Source: JBDFMH01 sp047238125
GTDB lineage: Bacteria; Pseudomonadota; Alphaproteobacteria; Sphingomonadales; Sphingomonadaceae
Direction of reading: 5' to 3'
NCBI RefSeq assembly: GCF_047238125.1
Contig: NZ_JBDFMH010000001.1
Span: 372,001-436,000 of the forward strand
DNA length: 64,000 nt
The position numbers and the translations under genes were made by a program. The notes beneath the pieces are model-generated. The model was not told where the DNA came from, ran no database searches, and was given only the letters and a program-made list of their open reading frames with translations. Below are positions 40,295 through 48,971 of this stretch, piece by piece (positions within the stretch are counted from its first letter, which is position 1; each line of letters begins with the position of its first letter).

Positions 40295-41147
40295 CGTGGT
40301 GGCCGGCGTCGGGGATGCCGATCAGCGGCATATCGGGGGCGTCGCGGCGCAGGCCTTCCAGAATTTCGTCGGTCACGATCAGCGATCGATCGCCGTAGAT
40401 CGTCGCGATCGGGATCTGTGCGCGCTTCAGGTTGATGCGGCTGTCGGTCAGCGTCACCTTCGCGCCATAGTCATTGTCGAAAGCCCAGCCGAGCCCGCCG
40501 TCGACCGGGCGGAACGAGCGCCGCGCGATCCCATCGGCGATGTAATCGTTGGCGCATGCCTGGGGCGGCATCAGCCGATAGCGCGCAAGGCCGTCCTCCA
40601 GCGTCGCGAAAGGCGGACGCGGTGGCGATCGCATGCCCTGGTTCGCCTCGGACCGCACCATATTCACCGATGCGTCGATCACGATCGCGGCCGAAAGCCA
40701 GGGTTCGGGATCGGCGGCGGCAAGCACGGTCGGCGCCCCGCCGAAGCTGTGGCCGGCGGCGGCCGGCGCGCCGGCCGCATCGAGCGCCGCCGCGCGCACC
40801 ACTGCGCGCATCTCGTCGGCATGCTGCGCGATCGAATAGGCGTTGCGCCGGTCCGATCCCCCCATGCCCGACAGCGAAAGCGCAGCCACGCGCCGGCCCG
40901 TGGCCAGCATCGGTGCCAAGTGCGCCCACCAGTGCGCATGCGCCCAGCCGCCATGCACCAGCAGCAGCCCGGGTGCGCCGATCTCGCCCCACGTGAGATA
41001 CTCGATCCGCGCGCCATCCACTTCGACGAAGGCGGGGGCAGGGCAGGCGGCCATCGCAGCGGCGTACCATTCGGGCGCGGGGGGTACCGCCCCGGCATAG
41101 CGGGCGAGGATGTAGCGGTCGTCGGTTCCGGACATGGCGGTGCTCAT
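40230..41147 (-). CDS. Alpha/beta hydrolase
   Basis: 305-residue alpha/beta hydrolase. It has an oxyanion HGGWAHAHWWAHL, LSLSGMGGSDR, a nucleophile in AAGHSFGGAPTVLA, and an active-site histidine in IPDAGHHVMIDQ. No signal peptide is visible. It resembles esterases and epoxide-hydrolase-like enzymes; the substrate is unknown. Its last 65 bases overlap the end of the convergent hydrolase gene. ATG codons at 41147 and 41135 are both possible. Confidence 0.82.
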   Translation of the reverse strand: MSTAMSGTDDRYILARYAGAVPPAPEWYAAAMAACPAPAFVEVDGARIEYLTWGEIGAPGLLLVHGGWAHAHWWAHLAPMLATGRRVAALSLSGMGGSDRRNAYSIAQHADEMRAVVRAAALDAAGAPAAAGHSFGGAPTVLAAADPEPWLSAAIVIDASVNMVRSEANQGMRSPPRPPFATLEDGLARYRLMPPQACANDYIADGIARRSFRPVDGGLGWAFDNDYGAKVTLTDSRINLKRAQIPIATIYGDRSLIVTDEILEGLRRDAPDMPLIGIPDAGHHVMIDQPLATVAALRAVLALLS

Positions 41148-41236
41148 GGCCGCAAGTGGCGCGGCTTCCAAGCGATTGTTGGCGCGCGCCTGCGGAGCCG
41201 CTAGCACCGGACCCGACACCGCAAGGGAGAGCGCGG

Positions 41237-41902
41237 ATGAGCCAATATCTGCCGCTGGCCGGCATCCTGGTGGTGGTGATCGGCTTTCTGCTGCGGATCA
41301 ATCCGCTGCTGGTGGTGGCGGCTGCGGCCCTGGCGACGGGGCTCGGCGCGGGAATGAGCCCGCTCGCGCTGCTGGCAGCGTTCGGCAAAGCCTATAACGA
41401 CAATCGCTACATCGCGATCATCTGGATCGTCCTACCCGTGATCGGGCTGCTGGAACGGCACGGGCTGCAGGAACGCGCCCGCCTGCTGATCACCGATCTG
41501 CGCGGCGCGACCGTCGGTCGCCTGCTTTTGGCCTATCTGCTGTTCCGCCAGATCACCGCGGCGCTGGGGCTGACATCGATCGCCGGCCATGCCCAGACGG
41601 TCCGGCCGCTGGTGGCGCCGATGGCGGAGGCGGCGGCGGCACAGCAGCAGCCTGGCATCGATCCGGACGGCCGCGAACGCGTGAAGGCGATGGCTGCCGC
41701 CACCGATAATATCGGACTGTTCTTCGGCGAGGATATCTTCCTGGCGATCGCCTCGATCCTGCTGATCAAGGGCTTTCTGGAAGGCTATGGCATCGTGCTG
41801 GAACCGCTCCAGCTGTCGGTCTGGGCGATCCCGACCGCGATCGCCGCCTTCATGATCCACGGCGCGCGGCTGCTGATGATGGATCGGCGGTACGGGCGAT
41901 GA
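41237..41902 (+). CDS. DUF969 family membrane protein
   Basis: 221-residue integral membrane protein with about five helices. It begins MSQYLPLAGILVVVIGFLLR and contains AFGKAYNDNRYIAIIWIVLP and LLLAYLLFRQITAALGLTSI, which are typical of DUF969. It has AAGGGAGA before the ATG. It overlaps the DUF979 gene by four bases (ATGA). DUF969 and DUF979 always occur as a pair and are thought to form a two-component permease; comparative genomics has linked them to 5-oxoproline, which I cannot confirm here. Confidence 0.88.
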   Translation: MSQYLPLAGILVVVIGFLLRINPLLVVAAAALATGLGAGMSPLALLAAFGKAYNDNRYIAIIWIVLPVIGLLERHGLQERARLLITDLRGATVGRLLLAYLLFRQITAALGLTSIAGHAQTVRPLVAPMAEAAAAQQQPGIDPDGRERVKAMAAATDNIGLFFGEDIFLAIASILLIKGFLEGYGIVLEPLQLSVWAIPTAIAAFMIHGARLLMMDRRYGR

Positions 41903-42840
41903 TCGGGCTCGGCTTCGTTTATCTGCTGGCGGGCATCATGTTCGCGCTGTTTGCAGGCCTTACGCTGGCCGATGCCGCGCACCCGCGACGGATCGGCACC
42001 GCGGCCTTCTGGGGGCTGGTCGCGCTCAGCTTCCTGGCCGGGGATCGGTTGGGCGATCTCGGCAACGGCGTGCTGGTGGTCGTGCTGGTGACGCTCGCCG
42101 GCGCCGGGGCGCTCGGCCGGAGTGCCCCGCAGACCAGCACGGTCGAGGAGCGGCTGGCGGAAGCGGCGCACCGCCGCAACCGGCTGTTCATCCCGGCATT
42201 GATCGTCCCCGCCACCGCGCTGGGCGGCACCTTCCTGTTCAAGGCGGTGCCCGGCATCGTGGAGACGAAACAGGTCACGCTCGTCAGCCTGGCGCTCGGC
42301 GTGTTGCTCGCGCTGGCCGCCTGTTACGCCTGGCTGCGTCCGCGTGCAGCCGCGCCGTTCCAGGAAGGGCGGCGGCTGATGGATGCGGTCGGCTGGGCGG
42401 CTGTGCTGCCACAGATGCTGGCCGCGCTCGGTGCCGTCTTCGCGCTGGCGGGCGTGGGGGAAATCGTCGGCGGTCTCGCCGGTGCGGCCATCCCGCAGGG
42501 CAGCCGCATCGTCGCTGTCGCGGCCTATGGCGTGGGCATGGCGCTGTTCACCATCGTGATGGGCAATGCCTTTGCCGCCTTCCCGGTGATGACTGCGGCG
42601 ATCGCGATCCCGCTGCTCATCCGCGGTGATGGCGGCGATCCTGCGGTGATCGCTGCGATCGGCATGCTCTGTGGTTTCTGCGGTACGTTGCTCACGCCGA
42701 TGGCGGCGAATTTCAACATCGTGCCGGCGGCATTGCTCGAACTGAAGGATCGCAACGGCGTGATCCGCGCGCAGGTTGCTACGGCGATCCCGCTGCTGGC
42801 AATCAACATCATGCTGATCTGGTGGTTCGGGTTCGACTGA
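41899..42840 (+). CDS. DUF979 family membrane protein
   Basis: 313-residue membrane protein with eight or more helices, the partner of the DUF969 protein encoded just upstream. Recognisable parts are LGFVYLLAGIMFALFAGLTL at the start and GTLLTPMAANFNIVPAALLE near the end, the latter a conserved, probably substrate-lining, segment. The two are translationally coupled. No oxoprolinase (pxpABC) gene is nearby to support a substrate. Confidence 0.88.
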   Translation: MIGLGFVYLLAGIMFALFAGLTLADAAHPRRIGTAAFWGLVALSFLAGDRLGDLGNGVLVVVLVTLAGAGALGRSAPQTSTVEERLAEAAHRRNRLFIPALIVPATALGGTFLFKAVPGIVETKQVTLVSLALGVLLALAACYAWLRPRAAAPFQEGRRLMDAVGWAAVLPQMLAALGAVFALAGVGEIVGGLAGAAIPQGSRIVAVAAYGVGMALFTIVMGNAFAAFPVMTAAIAIPLLIRGDGGDPAVIAAIGMLCGFCGTLLTPMAANFNIVPAALLELKDRNGVIRAQVATAIPLLAINIMLIWWFGFD

Positions 42841-42866
42841 GCCGGCGGCGCTGTCGCGCCGCCGGC
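42841..42866. terminator. Terminator hairpin after the DUF969-DUF979 operon
   Basis: A 10-bp perfect stem, GCCGGCGGCG with CGCCGCCGGC, around a 6-base loop, directly after the DUF979 stop. It is followed by TCTCCC rather than a T-run. A second hairpin at 42887-42910 (CCCGCCGCG with CGCGGCGGG) faces the OmpA-like gene from the other side. Confidence 0.6.
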
Positions 42867-42919
42867 TCTCCCCTGGAAAGGGTCCGCCCGCCGCGATCGC
42901 GCGCGGCGGGAGGTTCGGT

Positions 42920-43570
42920 TCAGTTCAGCACCACTGCCATCACGCGGCGGTTCGTCGCCGAAGTGGCGGGCACGCCCGGCAGCGGCCGGCTGGAGCCGAG
43001 CCCCACGACTTCGAGGCGGCTGGCATCGACACCCGCCGAGACCAGATAATCGGCCGTCGATTGGGCACGGCGTTGCGAAAGCGCGCGGTTGGACGTGGCC
43101 GATCCCACGGCATCGGTATGCCCTTCGATCCGGAGCCGGTGGCTCGCCAGCTTCGGTGTCTCAAGTGCGGTGGCCAGCTTGGCGAGGCGGGCCTTGGCAC
43201 CTTCGGTCAGCGTCGCCGATCCCGATGCGAAATCCAGCTTCAGGTTCGCGGCGCCCGGCTGGGCCGGTGCAGCGGCGCGCGGTGCGCTGGCGGGCGCGGC
43301 GGATGCCATCGCCTGGCCGTTGGCCGGTGCGATCCGAGCGGTTTCCCCCGCAGCGCGCGAACGAGCGAAGGTGAAGCCGCGGGTGCTGGACGTGCGCGCG
43401 CCGCTCGGGGCGGCGGCGGTGGGCGCGTTAGCGACGGCTGCCGGGGCGTCGCAGTCGCCGGTCAGTTCACAGACGAAGCCGTTGACCTCGGCATCGGGTT
43501 CCGCAGCGAACGCAATGCCGGTTGACGCGAGAAGCAGCGCGAGGGCACCGATCTTGAACGTGGCACGCAT
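42920..43570 (-). CDS. OmpA-family protein
   Basis: 216-residue exported protein. A signal peptide ends near residue 22 (TGIAFA). A variable Ala/Ser-rich middle follows, then a C-terminal OmpA/MotB peptidoglycan-binding domain (residues about 110-216), with LRIEGHTDAVGSATSNRALS and LSQRRAQSTADYL. It probably links the outer membrane or periplasm to peptidoglycan. Two cysteines (VCELTGDC) near the mature N-terminus could form a disulfide. Confidence 0.88.
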   Translation of the reverse strand: MRATFKIGALALLLASTGIAFAAEPDAEVNGFVCELTGDCDAPAAVANAPTAAAPSGARTSSTRGFTFARSRAAGETARIAPANGQAMASAAPASAPRAAAPAQPGAANLKLDFASGSATLTEGAKARLAKLATALETPKLASHRLRIEGHTDAVGSATSNRALSQRRAQSTADYLVSAGVDASRLEVVGLGSSRPLPGVPATSATNRRVMAVVLN

Positions 43571-43694
43571 TGGATTCTCCTGAATTCATGTCGATCGGCA
43601 GCGCAGTCTGCATCCCGATCGTTGCCATGCTTTTACACCAGTTCGCCCGAGTCGCGTTGTGATATTGGGCACGGGGGCGGCATGAATTCGCCGA

Positions 43695-44900
43695 TCATTG
43701 CGGCCGGATATTGTACCAGACCATCTCGGCTTCGGCGTCGGTACCTTCGGTTACCCGGCCAAGATAATCGGCAAAGGCCTTGGCTTCCTGCACCGTGCCC
43801 TGCGGTGGCTGCTCGGGCAGGGGCTTCGATCCCGTCACCAGAAGCAAGCCGGTCCATCCGACATGGTCGGACCGCACCGAGAATTCGTAGCCGCGATCGC
43901 CTTCCTTCACGAGGCCGACGTCGTAATCCTTGAGCGCCTCGAGCGCGGCGAAGTCGTTCAGCACCCAGGTTACCTTGCCGGACGGCTCGAGCCCGAACAG
44001 CGCCATCGCGCGGTCACCGCCGTCGAAGTTCAGCTTCACGCGTGCCTCGGCGAGATTGGTGCCTGCGATCTGGCCGACGCCTTCGCTGTTCACGCGCAGG
44101 CGGGTGCCTTCCTCCTTGCGCAGCCGTCGGGGCACGTCGATCGCGGGGCAGCCGGCCGATCCGATCCGCGCGATCCGGTCGGTCGTCACCGTCATCGGCA
44201 TGCCTTCGCCGCGATAAAGGCTGCGGATCGTCTCGCCCGCGCGCTCGGGGTCGTCCGAAACGCCGGTCAGCACCAGCTTGCCGGCGGATCCGTTGTCGAC
44301 CGGATCGACCTGCAGCCACGCGCACGGGATCGCCGCCAACCGCGCCAGCACCATCTGCTCGGCGCTCTCGCGGCTTTCCCATGGCTTCAGAAGGAACAGC
44401 GCTGCCGCTGCCACGATCAGCACGGCGGCGACGAGCAGCGCGATCAGCTTGCCCTTGCCCTGCTTGGGCGGCGCCTCGTCTTCGAAGGCACCGGCGGGCA
44501 GCGCGGCCAGCCGTTTCTGGACAGCATCGACCAGCTTGTCGAGCTTGCGATCGCGCGCGCCGCTCCAGCCGCCCATGTCCACCGTCTGTAGACCGGTGAA
44601 GCCGAACGGCGGGGCCACCTTGTCGAGCAGTACGCCAAGATAGGCGCCGCGATCGCGCGGTCCCGCGGCCTCGGTCGCCACATGGCGGCCATCCCCACGC
44701 GCGGTCGATGCGGTTGACCAGAGCACGACCACCACCCAGGCCATTTCCAGCGCGCTCGCAAACGTCTCGCGCCGGCTCGCGCCCGGCGGCACCGGCTGGT
44801 CGCCGACCACGATCACGCCCTTGTCGCGCAGCGCGGCGATGATCGCGTCCGCCCGCGGCTTGTCCTCCGGCTCGTAAGAGACGAAGACGATATCGCTCAT
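43695..44900 (-). CDS. TIR domain - transmembrane helix - periplasmic domain protein
   Basis: 401-residue protein. Residues about 1-120 form a TIR domain (MSDIVFVSYEPEDKPRADAI, VIVVGDQPVPPGASRRETFA, VVVVLWSTAS), with a possible catalytic Glu in HVATEAAG. A Lys-rich linker (KQGKGK) leads to one membrane helix (about 158-176, LIALLVAAVLIVAAAALFLL). The periplasmic part of about 220 residues contains two cysteines (AIPCAWL and SAGCPAID) and ends with a beta-rich region. Bacterial TIR domains often cleave NAD+ or bind nucleotides. The function here is unknown; an envelope sensor is plausible. Confidence 0.8.
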   Translation of the reverse strand: MSDIVFVSYEPEDKPRADAIIAALRDKGVIVVGDQPVPPGASRRETFASALEMAWVVVVLWSTASTARGDGRHVATEAAGPRDRGAYLGVLLDKVAPPFGFTGLQTVDMGGWSGARDRKLDKLVDAVQKRLAALPAGAFEDEAPPKQGKGKLIALLVAAVLIVAAAALFLLKPWESRESAEQMVLARLAAIPCAWLQVDPVDNGSAGKLVLTGVSDDPERAGETIRSLYRGEGMPMTVTTDRIARIGSAGCPAIDVPRRLRKEEGTRLRVNSEGVGQIAGTNLAEARVKLNFDGGDRAMALFGLEPSGKVTWVLNDFAALEALKDYDVGLVKEGDRGYEFSVRSDHVGWTGLLLVTGSKPLPEQPPQGTVQEAKAFADYLGRVTEGTDAEAEMVWYNIRPQ

Positions 44901-44966
44901 TCGACTGGCCCCCAACACCCGACCGCCAAGCAATGCGACCGAATCACAGCGCGGGCAAGAGGTGCG

Positions 44967-45293
44967 TCAGGCGGTCGGCACGAACCGCGAGAGGACGGCT
45001 GCGTGCAGCGGCGTCAGAAAAGCGCAGCCGATCCGCGCACCGCGAACCCAGCAGACCCGGGCCTGCTGCGGCTCGATACCCGGCAGCCGCAGCCACACCT
45101 GGGTGCCGATGCGGACTTTCTCAAAGGTTTCGGTCTGGAAGCCGTCGGTCGAAAGATCGATCAGCTGCACGGGCGCACCCGATGCGCCTTGCTGGCGCAA
45201 GGCAGCGTCCAGCTTGACCGACAATCGACGCGCGCGGCGGGGCGCCTGCTCGGACGCCGGGGCGGCCATGTCGAGATGGGCGGATACAGTCAT
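44967..45293 (-). CDS. PilZ domain protein
   Basis: 108-residue PilZ-family protein, likely a cyclic di-GMP receptor. The RxxxR-type motif is in APRRARRLSVKLD and the second motif is LIDLSTDGFQTETF (D-x-S-x-x-G), followed by VWLRLPGIEPQQARVCWVRG. The ATG at 45293 has AGGA upstream. It stands alone between the TIR protein and a lipoprotein gene, on the same strand. Confidence 0.85.
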   Translation of the reverse strand: MTVSAHLDMAAPASEQAPRRARRLSVKLDAALRQQGASGAPVQLIDLSTDGFQTETFEKVRIGTQVWLRLPGIEPQQARVCWVRGARIGCAFLTPLHAAVLSRFVPTA

Positions 45294-45371
45294 ACGCACG
45301 TCCTGAATCGATGTGACGTGCGTAGCAGCCTATCCCTACCGAACCGTTAAGCCGGCAAACCCGAGACCTGG

Positions 45372-45677
45372 CTATTGCTCGGATTCGGCAGGGCTTTCCT
45401 CGCTATTGGCCGGCAGCCGTGCGGTCATGCCGGTCGCCTCGGCATCCTCCAGCGTCTGCTCGTCGATCGATGGCTCTGGCAGCGGCTCGGCAGCCACCGC
45501 CACGTTCTCCACCGGTGCGGGCTCCGCCGCGTTCGCAGGTTCGGGCTCGGGCTCGACCGGCGGCAGCGGCGCCTCGTAGCTGTCATTTTCGACCGGCGGC
45601 GGCGGCGGGGCGTTGCCCGAACAGGCGGCCAGCGCCAGGCCGGACGCGAGCAATGTGGCGGTGGCGATACGGATCAT
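45372..45677 (-). CDS. Small Pro/Glu-rich lipoprotein
   Basis: 101-residue lipoprotein. The signal MIRIATATLLASGLALAAC ends in a lipobox with the cysteine near residue 19. The rest is low-complexity Pro, Glu and Ala (APLPPVEPEPEPANAAEPAP), probably disordered in the periplasm. GAGGAAA precedes the ATG. It follows the L,D-transpeptidase gene by 8 bases on the same strand, so it may be a partner of that enzyme. Confidence 0.7.
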   Translation of the reverse strand: MIRIATATLLASGLALAACSGNAPPPPPVENDSYEAPLPPVEPEPEPANAAEPAPVENVAVAAEPLPEPSIDEQTLEDAEATGMTARLPANSEESPAESEQ

Positions 45678-45685
45678 CGGTTTCC

Positions 45686-47224
45686 TCAACGAAGGGGGGC
45701 GCGGCTGGCAGTGACGGTCGGCGCGTCGGTGGTGGCGCCCTTGGCCGCCAGCTTGTCGGCCAGCAGCTTGTCCCACTTGTACGGATCGGCGCGCAGGCTG
45801 GTGGCACCGTTGCCGGATGCGAACGCCGTCCAATAGAGCAGATAGATGCTCACCGGCTGGGCGAGCTTCGCGCGCACCGTCTTGCCCTTGGCCAGCGCCT
45901 CGTCGATCGCGGTCGGCGTCCATTCGGGCGTCGTCGCGAACACTTCCTTGGCCAGTTCGACCGGTCGTTGCAGCCGCACGCAGCCATGGCTGGCCAGCCG
46001 GTCGAACTGATTGAACGTGGCCTGGGCCGGCGTGTCGTGCAGGTAGACGGCATAGGGATTGTCGAAATCGAACTTCAGCTTGCCCAGCGCGCTGCGCTCG
46101 GAGGATTGCTGCAGCCGCTTGCCGCCCTCCGGCGTCTCGATCACGCGGAAGCCGTTGCGCTTTAGATAGCCGGGATTCTTGCGCTCCTTGGGCCAGAGCT
46201 CCTTGGTCGCGATCGAGGTGGGCACGTTCCACGGCGGATTCAGCACCACGCTATGAATGCTCGATTGCAGCATCGGCGTTTCGTCGCCGGGCCGGCCGGT
46301 CACCGCGCGCATGGAGCTTACCGGCGTATCGCCTTCGAACCGGGTCAGCACCGCTGCAGCGATGTTAACCTGGATGCGATTGGTGGAAAGCTCGCGCGGC
46401 AGCCAGCGCCAGCGTTCCATGTTGGCCATGATCTGACCGATACGGTCATCGGTCGAAACGTTGAGCGCGGCCAGCGTCGCCGGGCCGAGCGTGCCGGTCG
46501 GCTCGACCCCGAACCGCTTCTGTGCGCGCTGCAGCGCGGTCTGCAGGGCCGTGTCGAACTCACCGGTAGCCGCTATCGTGTCGTCCTCGGCGCGCAGCCG
46601 CTTGCGCAGGCTCGCCACACGCGGGCCGGTCGCGCCCTTGCCGATTGGCGGTCCTTCCGCGATGCGCGGCCAGCCGCCCTTGTCGGCGATCGTCCGATAA
46701 CGGGCCAGCGCCTTGCGCAGCCCATCATAGCCAGCATAGGGCGGCGGCAGATCGGCGATCCACTGCGCCAGCCGGCCATCCGCCACCGCGCGGTTGAAAT
46801 CGGGCCACGGGTCATAAGGGGCCGGGCGCAGACCCCAATCCTCTGGAAAATCGGTCGGGGAGAGCTGGCCGTTGCGCAGCCGCACCGCCTGCGCCATCGC
46901 GGCGTCGATCAGTGCCGTGCGATCGGATGCGTCGGCAGACGGGATGCGCGCGGCCGCCAGCCCATGCTGGGGCGCATCGCGCAGCATCCGCACCAAAGCC
47001 TGGGCCTGCGCCTCAGTCAGCTGCGGATAAACCCGCGGCGCCGCCGGCGCGGCCGGCGGTAGCAGCTGGATCGGCGCGCCTGGCGCGGCATCCGGCGTGT
47101 AAGTCACGGCGTCGTCCACGGCCCCGGGCGCGGCCGACTGCGCGAACGCGGTCGCAGCGGGAGACAGCATCACCGCGGCGGCAAGCGCCAGATGGGTTGA
47201 CCAGCGATCATTCAAGGGGAACAT
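45686..47224 (-). CDS. L,D-transpeptidase, YcbB-like, with peptidoglycan-binding domain
   Basis: 512-residue periplasmic enzyme. It has a signal peptide (residues about 1-29), a scaffold domain, a peptidoglycan-binding domain near the middle (FDTALQTALQRAQKRFGVEP), and a C-terminal YkuD domain with the catalytic RLASHGCVRLQRPVELAKEV. It would form 3-3 cross-links between stem peptides. The ATG at 47224 has GGAG just upstream and gives a proper signal peptide. It is divergent from the Ldt-like gene at 47359. Confidence 0.9.
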   Translation of the reverse strand: MFPLNDRWSTHLALAAAVMLSPAATAFAQSAAPGAVDDAVTYTPDAAPGAPIQLLPPAAPAAPRVYPQLTEAQAQALVRMLRDAPQHGLAAARIPSADASDRTALIDAAMAQAVRLRNGQLSPTDFPEDWGLRPAPYDPWPDFNRAVADGRLAQWIADLPPPYAGYDGLRKALARYRTIADKGGWPRIAEGPPIGKGATGPRVASLRKRLRAEDDTIAATGEFDTALQTALQRAQKRFGVEPTGTLGPATLAALNVSTDDRIGQIMANMERWRWLPRELSTNRIQVNIAAAVLTRFEGDTPVSSMRAVTGRPGDETPMLQSSIHSVVLNPPWNVPTSIATKELWPKERKNPGYLKRNGFRVIETPEGGKRLQQSSERSALGKLKFDFDNPYAVYLHDTPAQATFNQFDRLASHGCVRLQRPVELAKEVFATTPEWTPTAIDEALAKGKTVRAKLAQPVSIYLLYWTAFASGNGATSLRADPYKWDKLLADKLAAKGATTDAPTVTASRAPLR

Positions 47225-47358
47225 GGAACTCCACTCGCTCGGGTTGTGGGTGGCCCAGTTGCGAAAACCACAGGTAGCGCGCGAGGCCATCGCTTCGCAA
47301 CGCTTCAGCGGCGGATCGGCACCGCTGGGCGAAATAAATCGGAGAAGCTGTCCCCCGC

Positions 47359-47988
47359 ATGAAGATCGATCGTCGAATGCTGATCCGCGGGGCGGCGGCC
47401 TGCCTGGCGCAGGCTGCGCTGCCGGCGCGGGCGGAAGTGCCGTTCGCGGGCGGGCTGGCCGGTGCCGATCCGGGGCTCGATCCGCTGCTGCGCGCGCGTG
47501 CGCTGGATGCGCTGGCACGGCACAACGGCCGCTTCTGGTCGCGGGATCGGATTGGCATCGTCGACTATGGCAAGCCATCGTCGGTGCCGCGACTGCACAT
47601 CGTCAACATCATCGATGGCACCACCCGCTCGATGCTGGTCGCGCACGGCAAGGGGTCCGATCCTGACCATACGGGCTTCGTCCAGCGCTTCTCGAACGTC
47701 GAAGGATCACTGTGCAGTTCGGAGGGCGCCTATCTCACCGGTCGCCGCTATGAAGGCGTGCACGGCGCCGCACGCCGGCTGGTCGGTCTCGATCTGACCA
47801 ACGATCTGGCCGATCCGCGGGCCATCGTGATCCATTCGGCCTGGTATGTCGGGCCGGAGATCGTCGCCAAGCAGGGCGTGCTCGGCCGCAGCGACGGCTG
47901 CTTCGTCGTCTCGCCGGCCGAGATCGCGACGCTGCTGGCCGAACTGCCCGAGGGACGCCTGCTCTATTGCGGGGCTGCCGGACGGTGA
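47359..47988 (+). CDS. Murein L,D-transpeptidase catalytic-domain family protein
   Basis: 209-residue exported protein of the YkuD_2 type. A Tat-like signal (DRRMLIRGAAACLAQAALPA) occupies residues about 4-24. The domain includes IVDYGKPSSVPRLHIVNI, AIVIHSAWYVG and a catalytic cysteine in LGRSDGCFVVSPAE. Its stop codon overlaps the GTG start of the next gene (GTGA), so it heads an overlapping chain of four genes. It is the third L,D-transpeptidase-type gene within 10 kb. Confidence 0.85.
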   Translation: MKIDRRMLIRGAAACLAQAALPARAEVPFAGGLAGADPGLDPLLRARALDALARHNGRFWSRDRIGIVDYGKPSSVPRLHIVNIIDGTTRSMLVAHGKGSDPDHTGFVQRFSNVEGSLCSSEGAYLTGRRYEGVHGAARRLVGLDLTNDLADPRAIVIHSAWYVGPEIVAKQGVLGRSDGCFVVSPAEIATLLAELPEGRLLYCGAAGR

Positions 47989-48971
47989 CGGCGGGCGGAT
48001 TGCGGACGGCGGCGCGCGCGGTCGCGGATCCCTTCATCCTGCTGCTGGTCGGCACCGTCGTGCTGGCATCGCTGCTGCCGCCGCGCGGGCCGGCGGTCCC
48101 GCTGTTCGCGAATCTGGCCGATGGCGGCATCGTGCTGCTGTTTTTCCTCCATGGCGCGAAACTGTCGCGCGAGGCGATCTGGGCGGGCGCGCGCAACTGG
48201 CGGCTTCACCTGGCGGTGGTCGGAATGACTTTCCTCCTGTTCCCGCTGCTCGGCCTGGCCCTCGCTCAGCTGCCATTGCTCGATCCCACGCTGGCGGCGG
48301 GGATGCTGTTCCTGTGCCTGCTGCCGTCGACCGTGCAATCATCGATCGCCTTCACCTCGATCGCGGGGGGCAATGTCGTCGCGGCACTGTGCAGCGCGTC
48401 GCTGTCGCAGCTGATCGGCATCTTCGCGACACCGGCGCTGGTCGCGCTTACCATGAACGCGCATGCCGGCATGTCCTTCGACGCGCTCGAGAAGATTCTG
48501 CTGCTGCTGCTGGCGCCGTTTCTGGCCGGCCATTTCGCCAGGCCGCTGATCGGCGGCTTCGTCGCGCGTCACAAGGGGCTGGTCGGGCTGGTCGATCGCG
48601 GTTCGATCCTGCTGGTCGTCTATGTCGCGTTCGGGGCGGCGGTGGTCGGCGGGTTGTGGTCGCTGGTGTCGCTGATCGATCTGGTGACGGTGGTGGCGCT
48701 CAGCTGCGCGCTGCTGGCAGTCATCTTTTCTGCCAGCTGGGGTCTCGGCGGTCTGCTCGGCTTCGCGCGCGAGGATCGGATCGTGCTGTTGTTCTGCGGT
48801 TCGAAGAAGAGCCTCGTCGCGGGCGTGCCGATGGCAGGCATTCTGTTCGCGCCGACGCAGATCGGTATGATATTGCTGCCGATCATGCTGTTTCACCAGA
48901 TCCAGCTGATCGCCTGCGCGATCCTCGCGCGGCGCTTCGCCACGATTGCCGGTCGGGAGAATATCGCATGA
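47985..48971 (+). CDS. Bile acid:sodium symporter (BASS) family transporter
   Basis: 328-residue membrane protein with about nine or ten helices. Typical BASS segments are FLCLLPSTVQSSIAFTSIAG, GNVVAALCSASLSQLIGIF and FCGSKKSLVAGVPMAGILF. Bacterial members carry organic anions, not only bile acids. The GTG start at 47985 overlaps the upstream stop, and the stop overlaps the next ATG (48968), so it is translationally coupled on both sides. It probably imports something handled by the co-encoded peptidase, but this is an inference. Confidence 0.85.
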   Translation: MTAGGLRTAARAVADPFILLLVGTVVLASLLPPRGPAVPLFANLADGGIVLLFFLHGAKLSREAIWAGARNWRLHLAVVGMTFLLFPLLGLALAQLPLLDPTLAAGMLFLCLLPSTVQSSIAFTSIAGGNVVAALCSASLSQLIGIFATPALVALTMNAHAGMSFDALEKILLLLLAPFLAGHFARPLIGGFVARHKGLVGLVDRGSILLVVYVAFGAAVVGGLWSLVSLIDLVTVVALSCALLAVIFSASWGLGGLLGFAREDRIVLLFCGSKKSLVAGVPMAGILFAPTQIGMILLPIMLFHQIQLIACAILARRFATIAGRENIA

